Part shown: positions 1 through 5,813 of the stretch, one piece after another
Numbering within the stretch: the first letter of the stretch is position 1
How the letters are laid out: every line of letters starts with the position of its first letter
Assembly: GCA_900554935.1 (NCBI GenBank)
Contig: USJF01000082.1
Span: forward strand, 1 to 6,214
From: an uncultured Porphyromonas sp.
GTDB taxonomy: Bacteria > Bacteroidota > Bacteroidia > Bacteroidales > Porphyromonadaceae
Length of the DNA stretch: 6,214 nucleotides
Direction of reading: 5' to 3'
Notes under the pieces: generated by a model
The model's input: only the letters and a program-made list of their open reading frames with translations
Told to the model about the DNA's origin: nothing
Database searches by the model: none
Program-made: the position numbers and the translations under genes

Positions 1-5
1 TATAT

Positions 6-42
6 AATAAGCCTCAGTGCTTACGCAGCACTGAGGCTTATT
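6..42 (-). terminator. Hairpin terminator of htrA
   Basis: Bases 6-21 and 27-42 form a perfect 16-bp inverted repeat around a 5-base loop, starting 37 bases past the htrA stop. Read on the minus strand, the descending arm ends in a T/A-rich run (CTTATTATATA). This fits an intrinsic terminator with a weak U-tract. On the plus strand there is no T-tract after the stem, so I favour minus-strand use, although so long a stem might also block transcripts arriving from the left. The hairpin itself is seen directly; its function is inferred. Confidence 0.85.
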
Positions 43-79
43 CAGAATCACAAAAACAATAAGCTATTATATCGCTTGG

Positions 80-1573
80 TTATAGTTCTACCGCGATGTA
101 TCTAATCCGGCCATTGGGGAGCATACCTTTGATGAATAGGACTTTGTCCTCTCCTCTATTGAGGATGGCTTGGGTGATGCTCTCTACCTCTTTCTCTGAG
201 CGGATAGGCTGGTTATTGATCTCTAGGATGATGAAGCCTTTGGTGATACCCGCTTCGGCAAACTTGCCTTGGCGGTCTACTCCCGTTACGATGACTCCAT
301 TGTTGAGACCAAGTTTATTGGCCGTCTTCTCGTCTATCGCCTTAAAGGAGGCTCCGAGTGATGCAAAGGAGCTTTGGGCTACAATGCCGGTAGTGCCCTC
401 GCTATTCTTTAGTACGATTTTGAAGGTATGCTGTGTGCCTTTACGATCGACAGTTATCTTGACCTCATTTCCTGGATTGTACTTACTTACCTGCTCTTGG
501 AGCTCAGCCATACTCCGTATATTGACGCCATTTATGGCAGTAATCACATCGCCTACTTTAAGCCCGGCTTTCTTCGCGGCACTAGTGCTTGAAAAGTCGG
601 CAATGAAGGCGCCTTCGGTAACCTTAAGATCGTACTGCTTAGCTATCTGGCTATTGATGTTGCCACCGATCACTCCAAGTTGGGCCCTCTGTACAACGCC
701 ATACTGCTTGAGGTCGGTAACGATCTTGCTGGCGATACTTACGGGGATGGCAAATGAGTATCCGGCGTAGTTGCCAGTCTGTGAGTAGATCATTGTATTG
801 ATGCCAATGAGCTCGCCCTTGGTATTGACGAGTGCGCCACCAGAATTTCCAGGGTTGACTGCTGCATCGTGTTGGATAAATGAGGAGATGCGGATATCGC
901 CTTGTTGCACTGCTTCACGCCCTTTGGCGCTCACAATACCTGCTGTGACGGTGCTTTGAAGATTGAATGGATTGCCGATGGCAAGGACCCACTCTCCTAC
1001 TCGTACTGCCTCGCTATCGCCAAAGGGAATTGGGTAGAGACCTGTTGCATCGATCTTCAGTAGCGCCAGGTCGGTAGCAGGGTCGGTGCCGATTATCTTT
1101 GCTTCGTACTCCTTATTATCGTTGGTGCTGACGGTGAGTTTGCTGGCGCCTGAGACTACGTGGTTATTGGTAATGATATAGCCATCGGTACTGATGATAA
1201 CTCCAGAGCCAAATCCTACCTGAGTAGGTGCTTCATCACTCTCTCCTTGTCCTCCGGGGATGCCGAAGAAAAACTCAAAGGGGTCAAAGAATCTCGAAGA
1301 TTGTCGGCGACTTACAGTTGCTTCGCTACGGATATTGACCACCCCATTGATACTCTTCTCCGCTGCCTCTACGAAGTCGGGTGATCCACTTGATGATGAA
1401 AAAAGTGCGGGAGTCATCTTTGGCTGTTTGAATGCGCCATTTACTTCAGTTGTCTCCGCTTGGCGAGAACCAAAGCCACCATTGAGGCTATTAGAATAAA
1501 TTGCGACCCCTCCCATTGCTCCAATGATGGAGCAACCTAGTGCTATTCCAGCAATAATAAATCCTTTTTTCAT
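80..1573 (-). CDS. htrA: HtrA/Deg-family periplasmic serine protease with two PDZ domains
   Basis: This is a complete 497-residue member of the DegP/DegQ/MucD family, which degrades or refolds damaged envelope proteins in the periplasm. Residues 1-27 are a short basic start plus a hydrophobic segment, acting as signal peptide or N-terminal anchor. The trypsin-like domain spans about 65-290 and carries the triad His138 (TNNHVV), Asp168 (TDLALL) and Ser244 (GNSGGA). A Phe/Gly-rich loop near 93-109 (FFDPFEFFFG) resembles the LA-loop region of Bacteroidetes homologues. PDZ1 lies near 297-390 and PDZ2 near 405-490, the usual DegP/DegQ layout and length. The ATG start is preceded by GAAAGG six bases upstream (1580-1585), and the hydrophobic leader begins immediately. 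It appears monocistronic, with a terminator on either side and a candidate promoter about 37 bases before the start. All catalytic residues are present. Whether it is closer to DegP or DegQ cannot be decided here. Confidence 0.96.
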   Translation of the reverse strand: MKKGFIIAGIALGCSIIGAMGGVAIYSNSLNGGFGSRQAETTEVNGAFKQPKMTPALFSSSSGSPDFVEAAEKSINGVVNIRSEATVSRRQSSRFFDPFEFFFGIPGGQGESDEAPTQVGFGSGVIISTDGYIITNNHVVSGASKLTVSTNDNKEYEAKIIGTDPATDLALLKIDATGLYPIPFGDSEAVRVGEWVLAIGNPFNLQSTVTAGIVSAKGREAVQQGDIRISSFIQHDAAVNPGNSGGALVNTKGELIGINTMIYSQTGNYAGYSFAIPVSIASKIVTDLKQYGVVQRAQLGVIGGNINSQIAKQYDLKVTEGAFIADFSSTSAAKKAGLKVGDVITAINGVNIRSMAELQEQVSKYNPGNEVKITVDRKGTQHTFKIVLKNSEGTTGIVAQSSFASLGASFKAIDEKTANKLGLNNGVIVTGVDRQGKFAEAGITKGFIILEINNQPIRSEKEVESITQAILNRGEDKVLFIKGMLPNGRIRYIAVEL

Positions 1574-1609
1574 TGTTTGCCTTTCTATAGTTTATTACTT
1601 TACTTGATG

Positions 1610-1640
1610 CAAATTAAAGGAATATATCGTACTTCTCCAA
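1610..1640 (-). promoter_or_regulatory. Candidate Bacteroidetes-type promoter of htrA
   Basis: On the minus strand, TTG at 1638-1640 is followed after exactly 20 bases by TTAATTTG at 1610-1617. This differs from the Bacteroidetes -7 consensus TAnnTTTG at one fixed position. Transcription would start near 1604, giving a leader of about 30 bases. It lies between the ygiQ terminator and the htrA start, where a promoter is needed. No obvious operator sequence accompanies it. Confidence 0.45.
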
Positions 1641-1665
1641 CTGCTCTCAGCAAGCATTTAACAAT

Positions 1666-1694
1666 AAAAAAGCATACCCTGCGGGGTATGCTTT
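1666..1694 (-). terminator. Intrinsic terminator of ygiQ
   Basis: Bases 1669-1679 and 1684-1694 form a perfect 11-bp stem (core AGCATACCC paired with GGGTATGCT) with a 4-base loop. On the minus strand the stem runs into six consecutive Ts (1666-1671), a classical rho-independent terminator. It sits 64 bases beyond the ygiQ stop codon and upstream of the htrA promoter candidate, so it should separate the two transcription units. Confidence 0.9.
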
Positions 1695-1757
1695 GGCGTT
1701 TATGGATGATTAACGTGAGAGATCTCACATTTCGCAATATATAATCTTTGCTTATGC

Positions 1758-3629
1758 TTATGGACGGCGCCCTTTCTTGGGGGTGCGCTTTTTATTAGGC
1801 CGATCTTTATCTATCTTTGAGGCTTCTTGTGGCCCAAATAGGCTATTGATAAGGTCGCTACGCCCTATCTTCTTTAGGGAGCTGATGATTGCTTTCCACT
1901 TCTCTCGTTGGTACCAAAAGAAGTATTGTCTCTGTGTCTCTTTATCTTTCTTCCCCTTTGCTACTGGAATCTCTTGGAGTGTGTAGGGGTGTATGCCACT
2001 GTAGTAAATCACGGTGGCAACGGTCATAGGGGTGGGGGTGAAGTCTTGAACTTGCTCTAGGTGAAAGTTGAGAGACTTGGTGATAACTGCCAACTCTGCC
2101 ATATCGGCTTCGGTACAGCCTGGGTGACTACTGATGAAGTAGGGGATAAGTTGTTGCTTTAGTTGGTACTTACTATTGATTTGGTCAAAGATGTTCTTGA
2201 ACTTGTAGAAGGTGTCAAATGAGGGTTTTCTAATGATGTCGAGCACTTTGGTAGAGGTGTGTTCTGGTGCCACTTTAAGCCTTCCTGAAACGTGGTTTCG
2301 AATCAATTCTTCGGTGTACTGCCGTGCTGCCTCCTTGAGGTCGGGCGCCTTGTAGTTGTGCACTAGCATATCGTATCTCACACCACTACCGATGAAGCTT
2401 TTCTTTACTCCTGGGAGTGCGTCCACTGCCTTATATATATTGAGTAGGGGGCGATGGTCGGCATTGAGATTGGGGCATATCTTGGGATAGAGACAGGAGG
2501 GGCGGAAGCACTTTTGGCAAACCTTCATATCCTTTCCATGCATCTGGTACATATTGGCACTCGGTCCGCCAAGGTCGCTAATATATCCTTTGAAGTCGGG
2601 CATCTTCGTTACCTTCTTCGCCTCTTCAATGATTGATTCTTGGCTTCTTGAGACGATAAACTTCCCTTGATGTGCAGAGATGGTACAGAAGGCGCAACCG
2701 CCGAAGCATCCGCGGTGCATATTGATGGAGTGCCTAATCATCTCGTAAGCTCGTATGGTCTTCCCCCTGTACCGAGGGTGCGGAAGCCGTGTGTAGGGCA
2801 GCGTGTAGTAGCTATCTACCTCTGCGGTGGTGGGGAGAGGATAGGGAGGGTTGACGACTATGATCTCCTCTCCAATCTCTTGGTAAAGTCTATGAGAGTT
2901 GAGTGCATTGCTTTGCTCCTCTATATGCCTGAAGTTTTTGGCATAGGCCATCTTATCCTTGAGGCACTCTTCGTGGCTATTCAGTTTGATGTCACCCTCT
3001 TTGGGCGTGAATTGGTTTGCTGGTATGGTGTAGGCTATCTGGGGCAGTTGTTTGATGTTTTCTAACGATGCACCTTTGTCGAGCAACGCTGCAATCTCCA
3101 AAACCGACTTCTCTCCAAGCCCATAGAGTACTAGGTCTGCATCACTCATATAGGGCATCCCTGGTAGTAGCTTATCCTGCCAATAGTCGTAGTGTGTGAG
3201 CCTTCTAAGCGAGGCTTCAATACCGCCTAGTAGTATGGGCGTATCGGGATATAGCTTCCTTAGTATACGGGTATATACCAAACTTGGATAGTCGGGACGC
3301 ATATCTGCTCGCTCATCGGGTGTATAGGCATCATCAGAGCGACGTCTTTTAGCAGCGGTATAATGATTGACCATAGAGTCCATGTTTCCTGGAGATACAC
3401 CGAAGAATAGTCTGGGCTTACCTAGTTTCTTGAAGTCTCTTAGGTCATCACGCCAATTAGGTTGTGGCACAATAGCTACCCTGTAGCCTGCACTTTCGAG
3501 TACTCTACCAATGACAGCGTTGGCAAAGGAGGGGTGATCCACATAGGCGTCACCACTCATAATGATGACGTCTAGCTCACTCCATCCTCTTTGTTCTACC
3601 TCCTTCTTAGATATTGGCAACCACTCCAT
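1758..3629 (-). CDS. ygiQ: YgiQ-family (UPF0313) radical SAM protein
   Basis: This 623-residue protein belongs to the YgiQ/UPF0313 radical SAM family, whose physiological reaction is, to my knowledge, not established. The N-terminal region (about 1-280) starts with the family signature WLPISKKEVEQRGW and continues with SGDAYVDHPSF. The radical SAM core contains the cluster motif CFGGCAFC (CX3CX2C), with Cys308, Cys312 and Cys315 expected to hold the 4Fe-4S cluster that cleaves S-adenosylmethionine. A second Cys group follows at 371, 374, 379 and 385 (CQKCFRPSC, then ICPNL), also typical of the family and possibly metal-binding. The end is Lys/Arg-rich. I place the start at the ATG at 3627-3629. 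An in-frame TTG ten codons upstream (3657-3659) falls inside the candidate -7 promoter box, and the family normally begins just before the WLP motif. The gene appears to be transcribed alone, bounded by terminators on both sides. Confidence 0.94.
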   Translation of the reverse strand: MEWLPISKKEVEQRGWSELDVIIMSGDAYVDHPSFANAVIGRVLESAGYRVAIVPQPNWRDDLRDFKKLGKPRLFFGVSPGNMDSMVNHYTAAKRRRSDDAYTPDERADMRPDYPSLVYTRILRKLYPDTPILLGGIEASLRRLTHYDYWQDKLLPGMPYMSDADLVLYGLGEKSVLEIAALLDKGASLENIKQLPQIAYTIPANQFTPKEGDIKLNSHEECLKDKMAYAKNFRHIEEQSNALNSHRLYQEIGEEIIVVNPPYPLPTTAEVDSYYTLPYTRLPHPRYRGKTIRAYEMIRHSINMHRGCFGGCAFCTISAHQGKFIVSRSQESIIEEAKKVTKMPDFKGYISDLGGPSANMYQMHGKDMKVCQKCFRPSCLYPKICPNLNADHRPLLNIYKAVDALPGVKKSFIGSGVRYDMLVHNYKAPDLKEAARQYTEELIRNHVSGRLKVAPEHTSTKVLDIIRKPSFDTFYKFKNIFDQINSKYQLKQQLIPYFISSHPGCTEADMAELAVITKSLNFHLEQVQDFTPTPMTVATVIYYSGIHPYTLQEIPVAKGKKDKETQRQYFFWYQREKWKAIISSLKKIGRSDLINSLFGPQEASKIDKDRPNKKRTPKKGRRP

Positions 3630-3656
3630 CTGCTCTCTGTACCCTTCCTTATTGCA

Positions 3657-3688
3657 CAAAAGTAAAAAGCTTAAAAGGTTGCATCATA
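3657..3688 (-). promoter_or_regulatory. Candidate ygiQ promoter overlapping a terminator
   Basis: The minus strand carries TACTTTTG at 3657-3664, a full match to the Bacteroidetes -7 consensus TAnnTTTG. It is preceded after 20 bases by TATG (3685-3688), one mismatch from the -33 element TTTG. Transcription would begin near 3651, about 20 bases before the ATG at 3629. The -7 box abuts the T-tract of the upstream operon's terminator, and the -33 element lies in the loop of its hairpin. Confidence 0.5.
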
Positions 3689-3700
3689 TCCTTTTAAGCT
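3664..3700 (-). terminator. Terminator of the rpmB-rpmG-DUF4295 operon
   Basis: Bases 3668-3678 and 3690-3700 form a perfect 11-bp stem (AGCTTAAAAGG paired with CCTTTTAAGCT) around an 11-base loop. On the minus strand it is followed directly by a run of five Ts ending in TTTTTAC. It lies about 118 bases after the DUF4295 stop and just upstream of ygiQ. The stem is A/T-rich and the loop large, so termination may be incomplete. Confidence 0.8.
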
Positions 3701-3817
3701 CTTACCTATATTCAGCGATGTGAGATCTGTATTGGCCTCACAATTACCGCTCTTATATTTCCCCTTGCTGATTATTAGCTCCCCCTTTGATGTGTCGTTT
3801 AGTGTCGAAAGAAAATA

Positions 3818-3970
3818 CTACTTCTTCACGTACTCCTTTACCATCTCATTAGGTACCATCTCCTCTTTGAAGATATAAGCACCAGTCTTAGGTGACTTCA
3901 CCATCTTGATGACCTTTGAGAAAGTACGTCCATCGCCTTTCTGTAGCTTCGACATCGCTTTCTTTGCCAT
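3818..3970 (-). CDS. DUF4295 small basic protein, probable ribosomal protein bL38
   Basis: This 50-residue, Lys-rich protein starts MAKKAMSKLQKGDGRTFSKV and ends KEYVKK. The DUF4295 family is Bacteroidetes-specific as far as I know, and is usually encoded straight after rpmG, as here (49-base gap). From memory, the Flavobacterium johnsoniae ribosome structure identified a protein of this type as a new large-subunit component named bL38; that link is recalled knowledge and cannot be shown from this sequence. Its small size, basic charge and position with bL28 and bL33 agree with it. The ATG is preceded by GAAGGAG at 3977-3983 with a 6-base gap, an ideal Shine-Dalgarno that fixes the start. No gene follows before the terminator at 3664-3700; in many relatives ftsY would be next. 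Confidence 0.9.
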   Translation of the reverse strand: MAKKAMSKLQKGDGRTFSKVIKMVKSPKTGAYIFKEEMVPNEMVKEYVKK

Positions 3971-4019
3971 AGCTTGCTCCTTCTATTTTATGCGTTAATC
4001 TATTCCTTGCGTAGACCTA

Positions 4020-4208
4020 TCACTTAATCTCCTTATGTATTGTCATACGTTTGAGGATAGGATTGTATTTCTTTAGCTCCAGCCTACCAGTGGTATTCTT
4101 CTTATTCTTGGTAGTGATGTACCTTGAAGTTCCTGGCAAACCGCTCTCCTTATGCTCTGTGCACTCCAGTATTACTTGTACACGATCGCCTTTACCTTTC
4201 TTAGACAT
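4020..4208 (-). CDS. rpmG: 50S ribosomal protein bL33, zinc-free form
   Basis: This 62-residue basic protein is bL33, a large-subunit component near the tRNA exit site. The diagnostic stretch [20 protein letters not shown] (residues 31-50) is clear, and the length is in the usual range (about 50-62). Zinc-binding bL33 has two Cys pairs; here the first is reduced to CTEH and the second is replaced by NPIL, so the zinc ribbon is absent (the C-minus form). The segment [10 protein letters not shown] is a small insertion relative to short forms. It lies 35 bases after rpmB and shares its operon. No strong Shine-Dalgarno precedes the ATG. Confidence 0.96.
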   Translation of the reverse strand: MSKKGKGDRVQVILECTEHKESGLPGTSRYITTKNKKNTTGRLELKKYNPILKRMTIHKEIK

Positions 4209-4243
4209 ATTCTCTTTGCTTTATACGCTGTGTTTGTTAGTTA

Positions 4244-4498
4244 CTAGTCCAGGACGATTAGCTCCGTCAGGTGTCCTTGTGCATTAGCCCTCTCAAGTGC
4301 TGCATTGAGGCCGATCTTATTGATAAGGCGTAGCCCAGCTGCAGACACACGGATTTTGATCCAGCAATCTTGCTCAGGCCAGTAAAATTTTCTATCAAAA
4401 AGGTTGGGGCTGAACGTCCTTTTAGTCCTCCTCAGTGAGTGAGATACGTTGTTGCCGGTAATAACCTTCTTGCCTGTGATTTGACAAATTCGTGACAT
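4244..4498 (-). CDS. rpmB: 50S ribosomal protein bL28, zinc-free form
   Basis: This 84-residue protein is bL28, a large-subunit ribosomal protein of normal length. It opens with the family signature [11 protein letters not shown], followed by [19 protein letters not shown] (residues 15-33) and a C-terminal [18 protein letters not shown] segment. Zinc-binding bL28 starts with a CxxC pair; here the second Cys is Thr, so it is a zinc-free type. It is the first gene of the rpmB-rpmG-DUF4295 unit, with a candidate promoter ending about 40 bases upstream. There is no convincing Shine-Dalgarno; the leader is A/T-rich, which is common in Bacteroidetes. Confidence 0.97.
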   Translation of the reverse strand: MSRICQITGKKVITGNNVSHSLRRTKRTFSPNLFDRKFYWPEQDCWIKIRVSAAGLRLINKIGLNAALERANAQGHLTELIVLD

Positions 4499-4538
4499 CT
4501 CTTATTGATAAATACTTATATATTATACTTACGAATGG

Positions 4539-4569
4539 CAAAGTAACCAAAAAAAGACGAGACTACCAA
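4539..4569 (-). promoter_or_regulatory. Candidate promoter of the rpmB operon
   Basis: On the minus strand, TTG at 4567-4569 precedes TTACTTTG at 4539-4546 by exactly 20 bases. The latter is one mismatch from the Bacteroidetes -7 consensus TAnnTTTG. Transcription starting near 4533 would give a leader of about 35 bases before rpmB. The -33 element lies within the hairpin of the secG terminator. An alternative using TTTG at 4539-4542 as the -33 element would leave an implausibly short leader. Confidence 0.5.
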
Positions 4570-4612
4570 GTTTTTGAGTTATTTGGTAGGTAAATTCGTG
4601 CTCTTTTTGCTC
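4550..4612 (-). terminator. Interrupted hairpin terminator of secG
   Basis: The core stem pairs CTACCAA (4563-4569) with TTGGTAG (4583-4589). It can extend outward through CGA/TCG and a run of As (about 4551-4555) against a run of Ts (4603-4607), with internal mismatches. On the minus strand the stem is followed after a few bases by TTTTTTT, so it can act as the terminator of the lptE-TPR-secG unit, starting about 10 bases after the secG stop. The pairing is imperfect, so strength is uncertain. Confidence 0.6.
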
Positions 4613-4620
4613 TCTTTCCG

Positions 4621-4998
4621 TTACTTACTAGTCGCTGGCTCAGCGGGAGTTTGCTCAGCAGGTGCCTCTGTCGTTGCAGGGGTGTCGCCGAATGGCTTTG
4701 CTGCCTCTGGTACTTCAGGTAGAGTTGCCTGATCTACTTGATCTAGGACTACGCTCTCTGATTGTGTGCTAGTGCTACGTGGTGCCCACTTTACAGAGAT
4801 GATTGCGAGAAGTGCAATAGCGATAGCCAGTCCCCAAGTAATCTTCTCTATCAAGTCGGTTGTTCTCCTCACTCCCATAACGTTGTTGCTTGCTGCGAAA
4901 CCTGATGCGAGACCACCACCCTTAGAGTTTTGGATGGTAATGACGAAAACGATCGCTATGGAGGCCAATACGATTAGTATTGAAAGAAATACATACAT
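4621..4998 (-). CDS. secG: SecG, preprotein translocase subunit
   Basis: This 125-residue membrane protein is SecG, the small subunit of the SecYEG channel that helps SecA-driven export across the inner membrane. Two hydrophobic helices are visible at about 2-21 and 55-69. Between them is the conserved loop QNSKGGGLASGF (23-34) and the segment GVRRTTDLIEKITW. After TM2, residues 72-125 form a Pro/Ala/Thr/Glu-rich, probably disordered tail typical of many Bacteroidetes SecGs and absent from the shorter E. coli type. The ATG at 4996-4998 places TM1 at the very N-terminus as expected; another ATG four bases inside is out of frame. The gene is last in the unit after the TPR gene (78-base gap). 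A candidate internal promoter lies in the end of that gene. Confidence 0.95.
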   Translation of the reverse strand: MYVFLSILIVLASIAIVFVITIQNSKGGGLASGFAASNNVMGVRRTTDLIEKITWGLAIAIALLAIISVKWAPRSTSTQSESVVLDQVDQATLPEVPEAAKPFGDTPATTEAPAEQTPAEPATSK

Positions 4999-5076
4999 AC
5001 GCTCTTTTTCTATACTTTTATGCTGTTCTGTTTGCTTCGGATATCAATAGTTTGTGCCAATCAAAGGTGCTACTCA

Positions 5077-5796
5077 CTATCTATTTTCCGAGTTGTTTTC
5101 AATTAGTTTCTTGAGAAAGTTTAATTGTTCGGCAAAGTAACCACTTTTTTTGGGAAATTCCAAATTTATTTGTGTTAATATGCGTTCTGCTCGTTGGTAC
5201 TTTCCCTGTCGGATATACATTCGTGCTAGTGTTTCGGTAAATAGCTCCTCCTCCGCTTCAATTGGTTGGGAGTTAGTTCCTTTTGCCTGCGAGTTGGCTT
5301 TGTCGGCTGTTGGTGTCTCTTCTTGGGCTGTTTCAATTACCTCCGCCTTTTCCCCTAGGTCTAGGAATTCCGAGATTATCTCCTCTGTATTGGGTTTTTC
5401 CATGGTAGCCTCAGGGGTAGATGGTAGGGTAGGTGGAGTGTCTAGTAGCTCCTCGATCTCCGTGCTGTCTTCCGGATGTTGCTCCAAAAAAGCATCTATT
5501 AGTCCGAAGCCTGTGACACTACTCTCCTCCGTCTTGCTTTTCTCACTTTGGACGAGGGTAGATGGGGTGGCATTGAGCTGAGTATATAGTCTTCGGAGGT
5601 TGGGTAGTACCAGTGCCCTCTCATGCAGTTCGCTAGCATATCTCAGGTCATTCACCTTGTGTAGCAAGAGTAGTATCAGCACCTGGAGTGGTGCCGAGTA
5701 AGGATATTGCCTACTGAGCTCCAATAGCTCAGGGAGATGGTGCTTATCGGCTGTGTGGGGTTGCTCAATGATCGATTTAAGCTCTTCTTTAGTCAT
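5077..5796 (-). CDS. TPR-like protein of unknown function between lptE and secG
   Basis: This 239-residue soluble protein has no signal peptide or membrane anchor that I can see. Residues 1-75 form a helical TPR-like half with the motif LSRQYPYSAPLQVL and then LRYASELHERAL, recalling Bacteroidales hypothetical proteins at this locus. Residues 76-180 are acidic low-complexity sequence rich in Glu, Thr, Pro and Ser, interrupted by short conserved-looking pieces (GLIDAFLEQHPED near 98-110 and ISEFLDLG near 140-147). Residues 185-239 hold a recognisable TPR (ETLARMYIRQGKYQRAERIL, then EFPKKSGYFAEQL). This suggests a cytoplasmic protein-binding role, perhaps a scaffold; no specific function is known to me. 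It starts 17 bases after lptE, so it is probably co-transcribed. AAGGAG occurs two bases before the ATG, too close to be an ideal Shine-Dalgarno. There are no in-frame internal stops. Confidence 0.8.
   Translation of the reverse strand: MTKEELKSIIEQPHTADKHHLPELLELSRQYPYSAPLQVLILLLLHKVNDLRYASELHERALVLPNLRRLYTQLNATPSTLVQSEKSKTEESSVTGFGLIDAFLEQHPEDSTEIEELLDTPPTLPSTPEATMEKPNTEEIISEFLDLGEKAEVIETAQEETPTADKANSQAKGTNSQPIEAEEELFTETLARMYIRQGKYQRAERILTQINLEFPKKSGYFAEQLNFLKKLIENNSENR
5133..5164 (-). promoter_or_regulatory. Candidate internal promoter for secG
   Basis: Inside the 3' end of the TPR gene, the minus strand carries TTTG at 5161-5164, a 20-base spacer, and TTACTTTG at 5133-5140. The arrangement matches the rpmB and htrA candidates, and the -33 element is complete. 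Transcription near 5127 would give secG a leader of about 130 bases. The -7 box falls in codons for Gly-Tyr-Phe-Ala of the TPR motif, so chance from coding constraint is a real possibility. Confidence 0.3.
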
Positions 5797-5813
5797 GTCT
5801 CCTTAGTCGTGAT

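Noticed and set aside
96..770. Plus-strand open frame of 224 codons opposite htrA
   Set aside because: It lies wholly antisense to the well-conserved HtrA PDZ region, has no recognisable motif and resembles other antisense shadows at 2667-3065 and 5150-5581.
1574..1757. Small RNA or riboswitch in the htrA-ygiQ gap
   Set aside because: The only strong structure is the 11-bp terminator hairpin; the remaining sequence is explained by the htrA promoter candidate and leader.
3701..3817. Possible small gene or ftsY remnant between DUF4295 and its terminator
   Set aside because: No recognisable FtsY peptide or plausible open frame is visible on reading; only a weak 6-bp hairpin is present.
4992..4994. 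Alternative ATG for secG inside the GTATGTATG repeat
   Set aside because: It is four bases from the chosen ATG and out of frame with the SecG protein.
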